A stretch of DNA of 64,000 nucleotides, from the NCBI RefSeq assembly GCF_014207985.1, contig NZ_JACHMI010000001.1, forward strand, positions 10,957,001 to 11,021,000, in the 5' to 3' direction. The notes beneath the pieces are model-generated. The model was not told where the DNA came from. It saw nothing but the letters and a program-made list of their open reading frames with translations, and did no database searches. Below are positions 25,237 to 34,039 of the stretch, one piece after another; positions within the stretch are counted from its first letter, which is position 1, and each line of letters starts with the position of its first letter. Origin of the DNA: Nonomuraea rubra (lineage in GTDB: Bacteria; Actinomycetota; Actinomycetes; Streptosporangiales; Streptosporangiaceae). The position numbers and the translations under genes were made by a program.

Positions 25237-26100
25237 ATGCTCCACAGACGACACCCCAGGCACGCCCCCACCCTGCTGGACACCAGGAACGTCCGGCTGG
25301 GGGCGAGCGCCTCCATCGCGGCCCTCGTGCTGTCAGTGTTCGCGCTGACCAGGACGGAACGCGGGATCGCGCTGCTCGGCCGCGGGGTCGGCTTCCTCGA
25401 GTTCTACGCGGGCGTGTTCGCCCTGGTACTGCTGACCGCGACCATCGCGCTCGGCCTGCTCACCACCGAACGCGTCTTCCTGTCACCGGCCAACCGGGTC
25501 AGGGCCCAGCTCGCCCACCGGGCCACCGCGCTCATCGGGCTGGCGTACCTGGTCACGCACATCACGCTCATGATCAGCCTCGGGCACGTGCCGCCGGGGG
25601 CGGCGGTCGTGCCGGTCGCGGGGATCTACGTGGGGCTCGGCACCCTGGCCTTCGACCTCATGGTCCTGGCCGTGGTGACGGGAATGCTCAGGGGGCGGTT
25701 CGCGACGCGGACCAGGCCGTGGATGTGGCGGATCCTGCATTCGGCCGCGTATCTGGCCTGGCCCGTCGGGATCATGCACGGACTGACGGCCGGCCGCCCG
25801 CCGGCCGGCTGGGTGGCCTGGTCGTACGTGGCCAGCATGGCGGCGGTCGGCGGCGCGCTGATCGTCCGCGTGCTGGCGACGGTACGCAGGCCGCCGATCG
25901 TACCCGAGAAGGTCGCAGGGCCCGCCGTAACCGCTCCCGCCGCCCTGGGCGTGCCGTCGGAGCGGCCGCTGAAGGCCCCGCAGAAGAACGCGCGCAAGAA
26001 CACGGAAAGGGCTCCGGTCACGGCCGGAGCGGCGGCGGCAGCCGTCAAGGCGCCCGTCAGCCTCGCCGAGGCCCGCCGCAGATACCGGGAGGCAGGATGA
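25237..26100 (+). CDS. Ferric-reductase-like transmembrane cytochrome b
   Basis: 287 residues from the ATG at 25237 (GGAGGG 6 nt upstream). Six hydrophobic segments. Two segments carry paired histidines: H-x13-H in LAHRATALIGLAYLVTH and H-x12-H in ILHSAAYLAWPVGIMH. This is the bis-haem signature of the FRE/NOX ferric-reductase-like family, which moves electrons across the membrane through two b haems. There is no FAD/NADPH domain in this protein; a separate NADH-dehydrogenase-like protein is encoded 55 bp downstream. The C-terminal ~70 residues are a basic, Ala/Pro-rich cytoplasmic tail. Confidence 0.85.
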   Translation: MLHRRHPRHAPTLLDTRNVRLGASASIAALVLSVFALTRTERGIALLGRGVGFLEFYAGVFALVLLTATIALGLLTTERVFLSPANRVRAQLAHRATALIGLAYLVTHITLMISLGHVPPGAAVVPVAGIYVGLGTLAFDLMVLAVVTGMLRGRFATRTRPWMWRILHSAAYLAWPVGIMHGLTAGRPPAGWVAWSYVASMAAVGGALIVRVLATVRRPPIVPEKVAGPAVTAPAALGVPSERPLKAPQKNARKNTERAPVTAGAAAAAVKAPVSLAEARRRYREAG

Positions 26101-26155
26101 CCGTCCGGCTGGTCCGTTGCACGGGAGTGGTTCCCGCATCTCCCGGGGGGCGGCT

Positions 26156-27763
26156 GTGATCCCGGCCAGGGTGCCACGGGTGTTACGCATGGGTCCGGCC
26201 CGGCTGACCGCCGGGCTGGACCACTGCCGTCGGCTCGACCTGCCCGCCCACCGCACGCTTCACGGAGTCATGGAGCCCAGGGAGCTGGGCGAGCTGATCT
26301 CGTACGCCAACGAGGTGGACATGCGCGGCAGGGGCGGCGCGGCGTTCCCGTTCGCCCGCAAGCTGCGGGCGGTGGCCGACGCGGCCCGCTCGGGCGGCGA
26401 GTGCGTCGTGCTGGTCAACGGCGCCGAGGGCGAGCCGGCCAGCTCCAAGGACGCCATGCTGCTCACCCGCAACCCGCACCTCGTGCTGGACGGCGCGGTG
26501 CTGGCGGCCGAGGCGCTGGGCGCCCGCGAGGTGGTCGTCGCCACGGCCGGTGGCGAGGTCGCCGAGGCGTCCGTCACCGCCGCCGTGAACGAGCGCCGCG
26601 CGGCCAACGTGTCCGGCGGAGCCGAGAGCCGGGTCCCGATCAGGGTGGTCGGGATCAAGGAGCGGTTCATCTCCGGCGAGGGCGGCGCGCTGGTCAAGGC
26701 CGTGAACGGCGAGGAGGGCATCCCGCCGGGCAGGAAGAAACGGGCCGCGACGAGCGGCGTGGACGGGCTGCCGACGCTGCTGTCCAACACGGAGACGTAC
26801 GCGCAGTTCGCGCTGCTCGCCGAGTACGGGCCGGAGAAGTACGCCGAGGTGGGCACCGCCAAGGAGCCCGGCACGATCCTGCTCACGGTCAGCGGCGGCG
26901 CGGCCCACGGCGCCGTCATCGAGGCGCCCACGGGGACGTACCTGTCGGACGTGCTCGGGCTGTGCGAGGCGGAGATCGGCGACGGCGTGCTCATCGGCGG
27001 CTACCACGGCGCGTGGCTGTCGGCGGACGTCGTCGAGACGGCCGTGATCTCGCGCGAGGGCATGAAGCAGGCCGGAGCCACGCTCGGGGCCGGGATCATC
27101 GTCCCGCTCGGCGAGTCCACCTGTGCCCTGGGCGAGGCCGCCAGGGTCGCCGCCTTCCTCGCGGCGGAGTCCGCGGGCCAGTGCGGCCCGTGCCGGCTGG
27201 GCCTGCCCGACATCGCCAAGGCCATGTACGCGCTGGTCGAGGGCACCGGCTCCATCGACGCGGTACGGCGCTGCGTGCGCGGCGTCGAGCGGCGCGGGGC
27301 GTGCTTCCACCCGGACGGCACGGCCAAGTTCGTGCTGTCGGCCCTGGACGCGTTCGAGGTCGAGATCGCGCAGCATCTGGAGCAGGGCTCCTGCGGCCGC
27401 CCCGTACGCGGGGTGCTGCCGATGCCGGAGCGCGAGGCCGAGCCCGAGTACCGGCTGGAGGTCGACTGGTCCCGCTGCCAGGGGCACGGGCTCTGCGCGC
27501 ACCTGCTGCCGGAGTTCGTGGACCTGGACGACTACGGGTTCCCGTCGTTCCGGCAGATCCCCGGGTTCATGGCCAAGGAGGCGCGGCGGGCGGTCGACAT
27601 GTGCCCGGCGCTGGCCCTGCGGCTGGCCCAGACCAACGGCGGCGACCACGGCGGCGGGCCCAAGCCCGCGGGCAGGCCGCTGCGGCTGGTCAAGGACGGC
27701 GTGATGAAGAAGGCAGGAGAGAGCGTGCCGCGGCTCACCCGCGTCGGCATCGCACGCGCCTGA
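26156..27763 (+). CDS. NuoF-like NADH-binding protein fused to a ferredoxin domain
   Basis: 535 residues from a GTG. The first ~440 residues are the complex-I 51-kDa (NuoF) fold: MRGRGGAAFPFARKL and ECVVLVNGAEGEPASSKD for FMN/NADH binding, the SLBB region, and AGQCGPCRLGLPDIAKAM with RGACFHP for a 4Fe-4S cluster. A C-terminal ferredoxin domain (DWSRCQGHGLCAHLLPEF ... VDMCPALAL) has three cysteines, with His in place of the usual second one, typical of a 3Fe-4S cluster. It would take electrons from NADH and pass them to the adjacent transmembrane cytochrome b. No other Nuo subunit is nearby, so it is not part of complex I. Confidence 0.87.
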   Translation: MIPARVPRVLRMGPARLTAGLDHCRRLDLPAHRTLHGVMEPRELGELISYANEVDMRGRGGAAFPFARKLRAVADAARSGGECVVLVNGAEGEPASSKDAMLLTRNPHLVLDGAVLAAEALGAREVVVATAGGEVAEASVTAAVNERRAANVSGGAESRVPIRVVGIKERFISGEGGALVKAVNGEEGIPPGRKKRAATSGVDGLPTLLSNTETYAQFALLAEYGPEKYAEVGTAKEPGTILLTVSGGAAHGAVIEAPTGTYLSDVLGLCEAEIGDGVLIGGYHGAWLSADVVETAVISREGMKQAGATLGAGIIVPLGESTCALGEAARVAAFLAAESAGQCGPCRLGLPDIAKAMYALVEGTGSIDAVRRCVRGVERRGACFHPDGTAKFVLSALDAFEVEIAQHLEQGSCGRPVRGVLPMPEREAEPEYRLEVDWSRCQGHGLCAHLLPEFVDLDDYGFPSFRQIPGFMAKEARRAVDMCPALALRLAQTNGGDHGGGPKPAGRPLRLVKDGVMKKAGESVPRLTRVGIARA

Positions 27764-27805
27764 TCGTGAGGGGGGCGTAACACAAAAAACGGATATTTCG
27801 GAAAC

Positions 27806-27833
27806 GGCGCTGATATGAATAAATTTCAGCGCC
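27806..27833. terminator. Bidirectional hairpin between convergent genes
   Basis: GGCGCTGA (27806-27813) and TCAGCGCC (27826-27833) around an AT-rich 12-nt loop, between the NuoF-like stop and the L,D-transpeptidase stop. Flanking A-rich (CACAAAAAAC) and AT-rich bases fit a terminator working on either strand. Confidence 0.65.
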
Positions 27834-27841
27834 ATTCGACG

Positions 27842-28561
27842 TCACATAATCGAACCTCGCACATACACCGGCTCGCCGATCTTCACCATTTCGAAGAGCC
27901 GCTTCGACGTCGTCAGCGGGACGCGTACGCAACCGTGCGACGCCGGGCGCAGCGGCACCTTGGTCGAGCCGTGCATGGCGATGCCACCGACGAAGTACAG
28001 GGAGTTGAACATCGACCCGAGCCGCCCCGTCGTCCAGCCCGGCGCCCGCCGGGCGACGCGGAAGTCGCCGACCGGCGTGACGGCGTTGCCGCAGCGACCG
28101 CCCTCGCAGTAACGCACCTCGGCGCCGGACGAGATGTGCGTGATCAACGCCGGCCGGCGGTCGCGGTAGACGGTCAGGAGCTGGTCGCGCAGGCTGATCT
28201 CCACGCGGTTCGCGCCGCCGCCCGGCACCAGCGGGCGGCGGCGGGCCGGCCGCTCCAGCGCCGACCACACCCGCGATCCGACCTCGCCCTGCGGCATCAT
28301 CTTGCGGTGTTTCTGCAGCGCCCACACGGCCATCTTGGTCTGCTCGTCGTAGACGCCGTTGATCTTCCCGAAGTAGTAGTGGCCGCGGTGCAGCTTCTGC
28401 TGCAGCAGCCTGACGGCCTCTCCCTTGTCTCCGGGCCGCAGCACGACCCCCGACACCTGACCGGCCTGGTCCGTGTGGTCGGCGGAAGCAGGCGCGGGGA
28501 TCGCGCAGACAGTGGCGGCAGCGACTCCAAGGGCGGCCATTCTTTGAAGCTTTATCCTCAT
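27842..28561 (-). CDS. L,D-transpeptidase with peptidoglycan-binding domain
   Basis: 239 residues, Sec signal peptide (MAALGVAAATVCAIPAPASA). Residues ~40-100 are a PG_binding_1 repeat (LRPGDKGEAVRLLQQKLHRGHY). The YkuD catalytic domain follows, with IAMHGST and the active-site motif SHGCVRV. It makes 3-3 peptidoglycan cross-links or links proteins to the wall. The gene and its upstream 100 bp are locally richer in A+T than the neighbours. It stands alone, convergent to the redox operon. Confidence 0.93.
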   Translation of the reverse strand: MRIKLQRMAALGVAAATVCAIPAPASADHTDQAGQVSGVVLRPGDKGEAVRLLQQKLHRGHYYFGKINGVYDEQTKMAVWALQKHRKMMPQGEVGSRVWSALERPARRRPLVPGGGANRVEISLRDQLLTVYRDRRPALITHISSGAEVRYCEGGRCGNAVTPVGDFRVARRAPGWTTGRLGSMFNSLYFVGGIAMHGSTKVPLRPASHGCVRVPLTTSKRLFEMVKIGEPVYVRGSIM

Positions 28562-28657
28562 AAATCAACGCCTACCCGCACCGCCGAGAATTCATGGCTT
28601 TTATCAAGCAAAGCCCCGGCTAATAACCGGATCCCGCCAAAATCGGGTATTTCGTAT

Positions 28658-29434
28658 TTAGGCGTCACGTGCCTGTAGCAGCAGCCCGCCGCACGCCAGC
28701 GCCGCCACGGCCCACGCGGCGGCCACGCCGAGCCCCGCCCACGCGCCGATGGGCATGGCGGGCAGGCTCGTGGTGGCCTGGACGGCCAGCCCGGCGTTCA
28801 TCGGCGACATCCGCCAGAGCAGGCGCTGCACGTCCTCGTTCCTGATCATCAGGACGACCATCGGGAACAGGTAGAGCAGCCCGAGCACGGCCCCCGCCGC
28901 CACCGCCGAGTCCCGTACGGCCGTCGCCACGCCCGCGCTCAGCACGGCGATCAGCCCCAGGTAGAGCACCGACCCGGCCGCCGCCCGCAGCGTCGGCCCG
29001 TCGGCCGGTGACAGCGGCGGGTAGCCGTGCTCGGGCGTGAAGCCGTTGCCCGGCAGCAGCAGCCGCGCCACCAGCAGGGAGCCGAGCACGCCGAGCGCCC
29101 CCGCGGCCGACGTCAGCCCGGCGAGCAGGCAGGTCCTGGCGGCCAGCGCGGTCATCCGGCGCGGCATCGCCGTCAGGCTGGTACGGATCATCCCCGTGCT
29201 GTACTCCCCGCAGACCGCCAGCACGGCCAGCAGCGCCACCAGCCCCTGGCCGAGCTGCACCCCGAACAGGGCGATCCGGGTGGCGTCCTGACCGCAGCCC
29301 GCCGACGGGCACTCCATCGCGCCGGCCGCGGCGGCGCCGCCCGCCACGGTCAGCACCACGATCCCGAGCAGCAGCCACCCCGGACCGGCCACCGTGCGCA
29401 GCTTGGTCCACTCGGCGTGCAGTTCCCGCCTCAC
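28658..29434 (-). CDS. ABC-2 type transporter permease (small)
   Basis: 258 residues from a GTG that overlaps the upstream permease stop (GTGA). Opens RRELHAEWTKLRTVAGPGWLL, the signature cytoplasmic start of actinobacterial ABC-2 permeases, followed by six hydrophobic segments. GEYSTGMIRTSLTAMPRR is the conserved cytoplasmic coupling region. A small Cys-containing loop (MECPSAGCGQDAT) lies outside after the first helix. Third gene of an ABC exporter operon; substrate unknown. Confidence 0.88.
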   Translation of the reverse strand: MRRELHAEWTKLRTVAGPGWLLLGIVVLTVAGGAAAAGAMECPSAGCGQDATRIALFGVQLGQGLVALLAVLAVCGEYSTGMIRTSLTAMPRRMTALAARTCLLAGLTSAAGALGVLGSLLVARLLLPGNGFTPEHGYPPLSPADGPTLRAAAGSVLYLGLIAVLSAGVATAVRDSAVAAGAVLGLLYLFPMVVLMIRNEDVQRLLWRMSPMNAGLAVQATTSLPAMPIGAWAGLGVAAAWAVAALACGGLLLQARDA

Positions 29435-30954
29435 ACGTCCCTCCGGTTCAGGCGGCGAACGGCCAGGCCGAGGGCGAGCGCCGCGTATGCGCACAACACC
29501 GCGAACCCGCCCCACGGCGGCAGCGGGAAGTACCCCATCGCGGGCACGTAGTGCGAGATCACCTGCTCGTACTCCGGCACGCTCTGCTGGATCGCGAACC
29601 CGGCGGCCGGCGTGAGCCGCAGCAGCCAGCGCGACACCTCGTCGGGCAGGATGGACGCGGTCCCCAGCACGTACGGGACCACGAGCACCACGATCGCCGC
29701 GATGACCGCCGGCGCGCTGCGCCGGAACAGGGCGCCCAGCGCGAGGGCGAGCACGGCGGACACGGCCAGCACGCCCGCGGCGCCCGCGATCACCCGCACC
29801 TGCGTGAGCGTGCTCACCGGCAGCGTGAAGATCCCGTTCCCGCGCAGGACCCGCACCGCGAGCGGCACCGTGACGGCCGCTCCCACCAGCCCCGCCGCGA
29901 ACGTGGCCGCGCCCACCACCACGGCCTTGGCCGCCAGCATCCTGCCCCGCCGCGGGCCGGCCAGCAGCGTCGTGCGGATCAGGCCGCGCCGGTACTCCGC
30001 GGTGACGAACAGAACCGCCACCACGATGGCCACGACGAGAGCGATCAGCGCGCCGGTCAGCGTGCGCTCGATGGTGCCCTCGGTGGTGTTGGGGGCGATG
30101 TCGCCGGTCCCCGTGACGGTGAACGTGCCGCCGTTCCTGACGAGCCCGCCGGGGTGGTGCGGGGTGCCGTCCACGTCGTAGTCGACGCCGATGTCGTCGC
30201 GGCTCCACGTGCCGGACGTCGTGCCGCCCACGCTGATCTCGTCCATCATCGCGGTGACCTCGGAGAAGCGGCCGGCCGTGGCCGTGCCGCCGAGCGGGTT
30301 GCTCTCCACCCGCACGTCCGGGGGCGAGGCGGCGAACAGGCCGATGCGCACCCTGGCGGGCAGCTCCGACAGCCTGGCCGTGCCGACCACGGTCCACTGC
30401 TTCCCGTCGGGGGACTCCTCGCCGGTGATCGTGTCGTTGGTGCGGCTCAGGCGCAGCCAGCGCGGCCGTCCGGGCGACACGCCCTGCGGGCCGCCCGCCA
30501 CGTCCTCGGTGAAGTCGTGCTGCATGCGCACGCCGTGGGCGCCGGTGACCATGATCGCGGCGTACGCGGCTCCCTGCTCGGTGCTCTCCTTCACCATGAG
30601 GCCGGCCTTCGCCCAGGGCACGACGCCGGGGACGACGTTCCGCACCCCGGGGGTCGCGTCCGGCAGGCGGATCTGGCCGGTCATGGAGTTCACCCGGGCG
30701 GTGATGGCGCCGTTGCCGTCCAGCGGCAGGCTGACGAAGTAGAAGCGGTCGACGACCGCCGTGCCGTCCGGGCCCAGCGTGGGTGCCGGGCAGGGCACCT
30801 CGACCGGGCCCTTGCTGCACGAGGAGTGGCTGCCGGTGGCGAAGAGCAGGCCGAGCCCGACGACGGCGAGGCAGACGGCCCCCAGCCCGGCCACCCAGCC
30901 GCGTACCGTCCTGAGCTTGGTCCACTCCGCGAGCAGCACGTGGCGGAAGCTCAT
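29431..30954 (-). CDS. ABC-2 type permease with large extracellular beta-sandwich insert
   Basis: 507 residues. The N-terminus MSFRHVLLAEWTKLRTVRGW and first helix, then about 225 residues outside the membrane, then the remaining five helices (TAEYRRGLIRTTLLAGPRRGR coupling loop). The insert (WLRLSRTNDTITGEESPDGK, QWTVVGTARLSELPARVRIGLFAAS) has the look of a DUF1349/concanavalin-like lectin sandwich. Such domains bind carbohydrate, so the transporter may sense or hold a glycan-containing ligand. Overlaps the ATPase stop and the next permease start by 4 bp each. Confidence 0.85.
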   Translation of the reverse strand: MSFRHVLLAEWTKLRTVRGWVAGLGAVCLAVVGLGLLFATGSHSSCSKGPVEVPCPAPTLGPDGTAVVDRFYFVSLPLDGNGAITARVNSMTGQIRLPDATPGVRNVVPGVVPWAKAGLMVKESTEQGAAYAAIMVTGAHGVRMQHDFTEDVAGGPQGVSPGRPRWLRLSRTNDTITGEESPDGKQWTVVGTARLSELPARVRIGLFAASPPDVRVESNPLGGTATAGRFSEVTAMMDEISVGGTTSGTWSRDDIGVDYDVDGTPHHPGGLVRNGGTFTVTGTGDIAPNTTEGTIERTLTGALIALVVAIVVAVLFVTAEYRRGLIRTTLLAGPRRGRMLAAKAVVVGAATFAAGLVGAAVTVPLAVRVLRGNGIFTLPVSTLTQVRVIAGAAGVLAVSAVLALALGALFRRSAPAVIAAIVVLVVPYVLGTASILPDEVSRWLLRLTPAAGFAIQQSVPEYEQVISHYVPAMGYFPLPPWGGFAVLCAYAALALGLAVRRLNRRDV

Positions 30955-31868
30955 CGCGCCGCCCCCTTGAACTCCACGGCGTCCCTCGTGAGCTCCAGGT
31001 ACGCCTCCTCCAGCGTCGCCCGGTGCGCGCTCACCTCCGAGAACGGCACCCCCTGGGCGCCGAGCAGCCGCACCACCTCCCCCGCCGGCATCCCGGAGAC
31101 GACCACCGTGTCCCGCTCGCTGACCGTCACCGTCGCCCCGGCCCCGGCCAGCGCCGACATGGCGGCCGGCCTGGCCGTGGTGCGCAGCGTCACCCGGTCC
31201 TGGGAGGCCGAGGCGATCAGCTCGGCCACCGCGACGTCCGCGACCACCCGGCCGCGCCCCGCCACCACGAGATGGCCGGCGGTGTCCTCCAGCTCGCTCA
31301 TCAGGTGGCTGGAGACCAGCACCGCGCGCCCCTCGGCGGCCAGCGACCGCAGGAAGGCCCGGATCCACACGATGCCCTCCGGGTCCAGCCCGTTGAACGG
31401 CTCGTCCAGCATGAGCACCGGCGGGTCGCCCAGCAGGGCGGCGGCGATGCCCAGCCGCTGCCGCATGCCCAGCGAGAACCCTCCGGCCCTGCGCCGCGCC
31501 ACCGCCGACAGCCCCACCTGCTCCAGCACCTCGTCCACCCGCCGCACGCCCAGCCCCTGCGAGTGGGCCAGCCACAGCAGGTGGTTGCGGGCCGTGCGTC
31601 CCGGCTGCAGCGCGCCCGCGTCGAGCAGCGCGCCGACGTGACCCAGCGGGCGGCGCAGGCTCCGGTACGGCCTGCCGCCCACCAGCGCCCGCCCCTCGTC
31701 GGGGGCGTCCAGGCCGAGCACCACGCGCATCGTCGTGGACTTGCCCGCGCCGTTCGGCCCGACGAACCCGGTCACCTGGCCGGGCAGCACCGTGAACGTC
31801 ATCCCGTCCAGCGCCGTCGTGCTGCCGAACCGCTTGCGCAGGCCGGTGACTTCGATGGTTGCTTCCAT
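30951..31868 (-). CDS. ABC transporter ATP-binding protein
   Basis: 305 residues. Walker A GPNGAGKST, signature FSLGMRQRLGIAAALL, Walker B VLMLDEPFNGLDPEG and H-loop SSHLMSEL are all intact. The first ~215 residues are the ATPase of the CcmA/DrrA type; the rest is a small C-terminal domain common in antibiotic and lipid exporters. Operon with the two permeases. Divergent from the histidine kinase at 31981 (112 bp between starts), which suggests that the two-component system controls this exporter. Confidence 0.93.
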   Translation of the reverse strand: MEATIEVTGLRKRFGSTTALDGMTFTVLPGQVTGFVGPNGAGKSTTMRVVLGLDAPDEGRALVGGRPYRSLRRPLGHVGALLDAGALQPGRTARNHLLWLAHSQGLGVRRVDEVLEQVGLSAVARRRAGGFSLGMRQRLGIAAALLGDPPVLMLDEPFNGLDPEGIVWIRAFLRSLAAEGRAVLVSSHLMSELEDTAGHLVVAGRGRVVADVAVAELIASASQDRVTLRTTARPAAMSALAGAGATVTVSERDTVVVSGMPAGEVVRLLGAQGVPFSEVSAHRATLEEAYLELTRDAVEFKGAAR

Positions 31869-31980
31869 GTCCAGGCACACTAGGCAGCGGCGCCCGGGGC
31901 GGTCGTCACGCGAGGGAGCGATCCTGGGAAGAGGGCGTCCCTCCTGGGAGGGATGGCAGGCGGGGGGTGGTGGGGAAACA

Positions 31981-33381
31981 ATGAGGTCCGTGGAGCGAGC
32001 GTACGACCGGTGGGCGGCGCCGGTGCCGTACGGGCGGCTCGGGGCGTGGGCGGGTGCGGCCCGGCGGCTCGCCGCGACCCGGTACGCGCCGTTCGTGCTG
32101 GTCGCGGTGCTGGCGCTGGCCGGGGTGGCGCAGGCGATCGCGCAGTCGGAACTCGGACCCCACCTGGCCTTCTCCAGCACCGAAGCCGTCCCCGCCGACA
32201 CACCGGCCGGCACAGCTCCTATCGCGACCGGCGGCCATGCCGACACGCCGCTCCCGCGTGGCGACTCGGGCGGCACGCGGTTCCCGCGCGGCGGTGCGGG
32301 CGGGGACGGCGGGCCGGGGGTGCAGGCCGTGGTCCTCCCGCTGCTCGCGCTGGGCACCACGCTCCCGCTGGCCCTGCTCTGGAACCAGCCCGCCACCGCC
32401 GGTCTCCTGGTCACGGGCGCGAGCCTGCTGTCGATCACCGCCTTCCACACCTTCACCCCCGCCGGCCTGATCGCCCAGCTCATCGCGGCCTACCGGTCCG
32501 GCGGGCCGCCGTGGCGGGCGGTGGCGCTCGCCGTGCCGTTCCCGGTGCTGGCGGTGGCGGCGGAGGCGGCGGGCCGGTCCGAGGGCTCGGTACGCCTGCT
32601 CACCCTGCTGCTCGGCTGCCTGGCCCCGGCCGCGGCGCTGGCCGGGATCGCCCGCCGCGCCCGCCACCAGGCCAGGGCCGACACGGCCGCCCGTCAGGTC
32701 ATCGCCGACAGCCTGCTGGAGCACACGGCCCGCGGCGAGCGCGCCCGCATCGCCAGGGAGCTGCACGACGTGGTCGCCCACCACATCTCCATGGTCGCCG
32801 TGCAGGCCGAGACCGCCCGGCTGGCCGTCCCCGGCATGCCCGCGGCGGGCGCGGACCGGCTGCTGGCGATCGGCGACACCGCCAGGGCTGCGCTGACGGA
32901 GATGCGCCGCCTGCTCGGCGTCCTGCGCGAGGACGCGGAGGCGGAAACGACCTGGCGCCCGCAGCCCGGCCTGCGCCTGGACGAGCTGAACGAGCTGCTC
33001 GACGAGTCCCGCGAGGCGTCCGGGAGCAGGACCCGGCTGATCCTGCGCGGGGCGCCGGTGGAGCTGGATCCCGGCGTGGAGCTGGCCGCGTACCGGATCG
33101 TCCAGGAGGCGCTCACCAACGCCCGCCGCCACGCGCCGGGGGCGGCGGTGGACGTGGAGCTGGACTACACCGGCGACGCGCTGCGCCTGCGCATCCGCGA
33201 CAACGGCCCCGGCCCCAGCCCCGGGCAGGCAGCCGGCGGCCACGGGGAGACGGGCGGCGGGCATGGGCTGGCCGGGATGCGGGAGCGGGCGGTGGCGGTC
33301 GGCGGGGAGCTGCGTACGGGCCCCGCGCCCGGCGGTGGTTTCCTGGTGGAGGCGCGCCTTCCCGGCAGGGACGCCTCGTGA
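31981..33381 (+). CDS. NarL-type sensor histidine kinase
   Basis: 466 residues. Five or six membrane helices in the first ~220 residues with an extracellular Gly/Pro-rich loop after the first. HisKA_3 dimerisation box ERARIARELHDVVAHHISMVAVQAE (in two parts) with the phospho-acceptor His, and an HATPase_c with N-box EALTNARRHAPG, G1 DNGPG and G2 GGGHGLAGMRERA. GTGA overlap with the response regulator. Located beside an ABC exporter, like LiaSR/VraSR-type cell-envelope sensors. Confidence 0.92.
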   Translation: MRSVERAYDRWAAPVPYGRLGAWAGAARRLAATRYAPFVLVAVLALAGVAQAIAQSELGPHLAFSSTEAVPADTPAGTAPIATGGHADTPLPRGDSGGTRFPRGGAGGDGGPGVQAVVLPLLALGTTLPLALLWNQPATAGLLVTGASLLSITAFHTFTPAGLIAQLIAAYRSGGPPWRAVALAVPFPVLAVAAEAAGRSEGSVRLLTLLLGCLAPAAALAGIARRARHQARADTAARQVIADSLLEHTARGERARIARELHDVVAHHISMVAVQAETARLAVPGMPAAGADRLLAIGDTARAALTEMRRLLGVLREDAEAETTWRPQPGLRLDELNELLDESREASGSRTRLILRGAPVELDPGVELAAYRIVQEALTNARRHAPGAAVDVELDYTGDALRLRIRDNGPGPSPGQAAGGHGETGGGHGLAGMRERAVAVGGELRTGPAPGGGFLVEARLPGRDAS

Positions 33382-34037
33382 TCCGGGTCGTCATCGCCGA
33401 CGATCACCTGGTCGTCCGCACGGGGTTCGCCGAGCTGCTCGACACGCAGCCGGACTTCGAGGTGGTCGGCACCGCCCCCGACGGGGCCGCGGCGGTGCGG
33501 GTGTGCCGCGAGCTGTCCCCCGACGTGGTGCTCATGGACGTACGCATGCCGGGCATGAGCGGCATCGAGGCCACCAGGCTGGTGGCGGGCCCTGAGGGGC
33601 CGCGGGTGCTCATCCTGACGACGTTCGACCTCGACGAGTACGTCTACGACGCCCTGCGCGCCGGGGCCAGCGGCTTCCTGCTCAAGGACGTCACCGCCGA
33701 GCGCCTCTTCGACGCGGTCCGCGTGATCGCCGCCGGTGAGGCGCTGCTGGCCCCGGCCGTCACCCGCCGGCTGATCAGCGAGTTCGCCCGCCTGACGCCC
33801 GCGCGGAGCCGGCCCGACGCGGGCCTGTCGGCGCTCACCCCGCGCGAGACGCAGGTCCTGCGGCTGGTGGCCGAGGGCCTGTCCAACGTCGAGATCGCCG
33901 ACCGGCTGGTGGTCACGGAGGAGACGGTCAAGACCCACGTGAGCCGCGTGCTGAACAAGCTCGGCCTGCGCGACAGGACCCAGGCCGTCGTCACCGCGTA
34001 CGAGTCGGGCCTGGTCGTCCCCGGCGAGCGCGGCTGA
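33378..34037 (+). CDS. NarL/FixJ-family response regulator
   Basis: 219 residues from a GTG. Receiver domain with the acidic pair DDH, phospho-acceptor Asp in VVLMDVRMPGMSG, the conserved Thr (ILTTFD) and Lys (LLKDV). C-terminal LuxR-type helix-turn-helix (LTPRETQVLRLVAEGLSNVEIA, VVTEETVKTHVSRVLNKLGL). Cognate partner of the preceding kinase; likely regulates the divergent ABC exporter. Confidence 0.94.
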   Translation: MIRVVIADDHLVVRTGFAELLDTQPDFEVVGTAPDGAAAVRVCRELSPDVVLMDVRMPGMSGIEATRLVAGPEGPRVLILTTFDLDEYVYDALRAGASGFLLKDVTAERLFDAVRVIAAGEALLAPAVTRRLISEFARLTPARSRPDAGLSALTPRETQVLRLVAEGLSNVEIADRLVVTEETVKTHVSRVLNKLGLRDRTQAVVTAYESGLVVPGERG

Positions 34038-34039
34038 GC

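Noticed and set aside
26156..27763. Respiratory complex I subunit NuoF
   Set aside because: No other nuo gene nearby and a C-terminal ferredoxin domain is fused; it is better seen as a partner of the adjacent cytochrome b.
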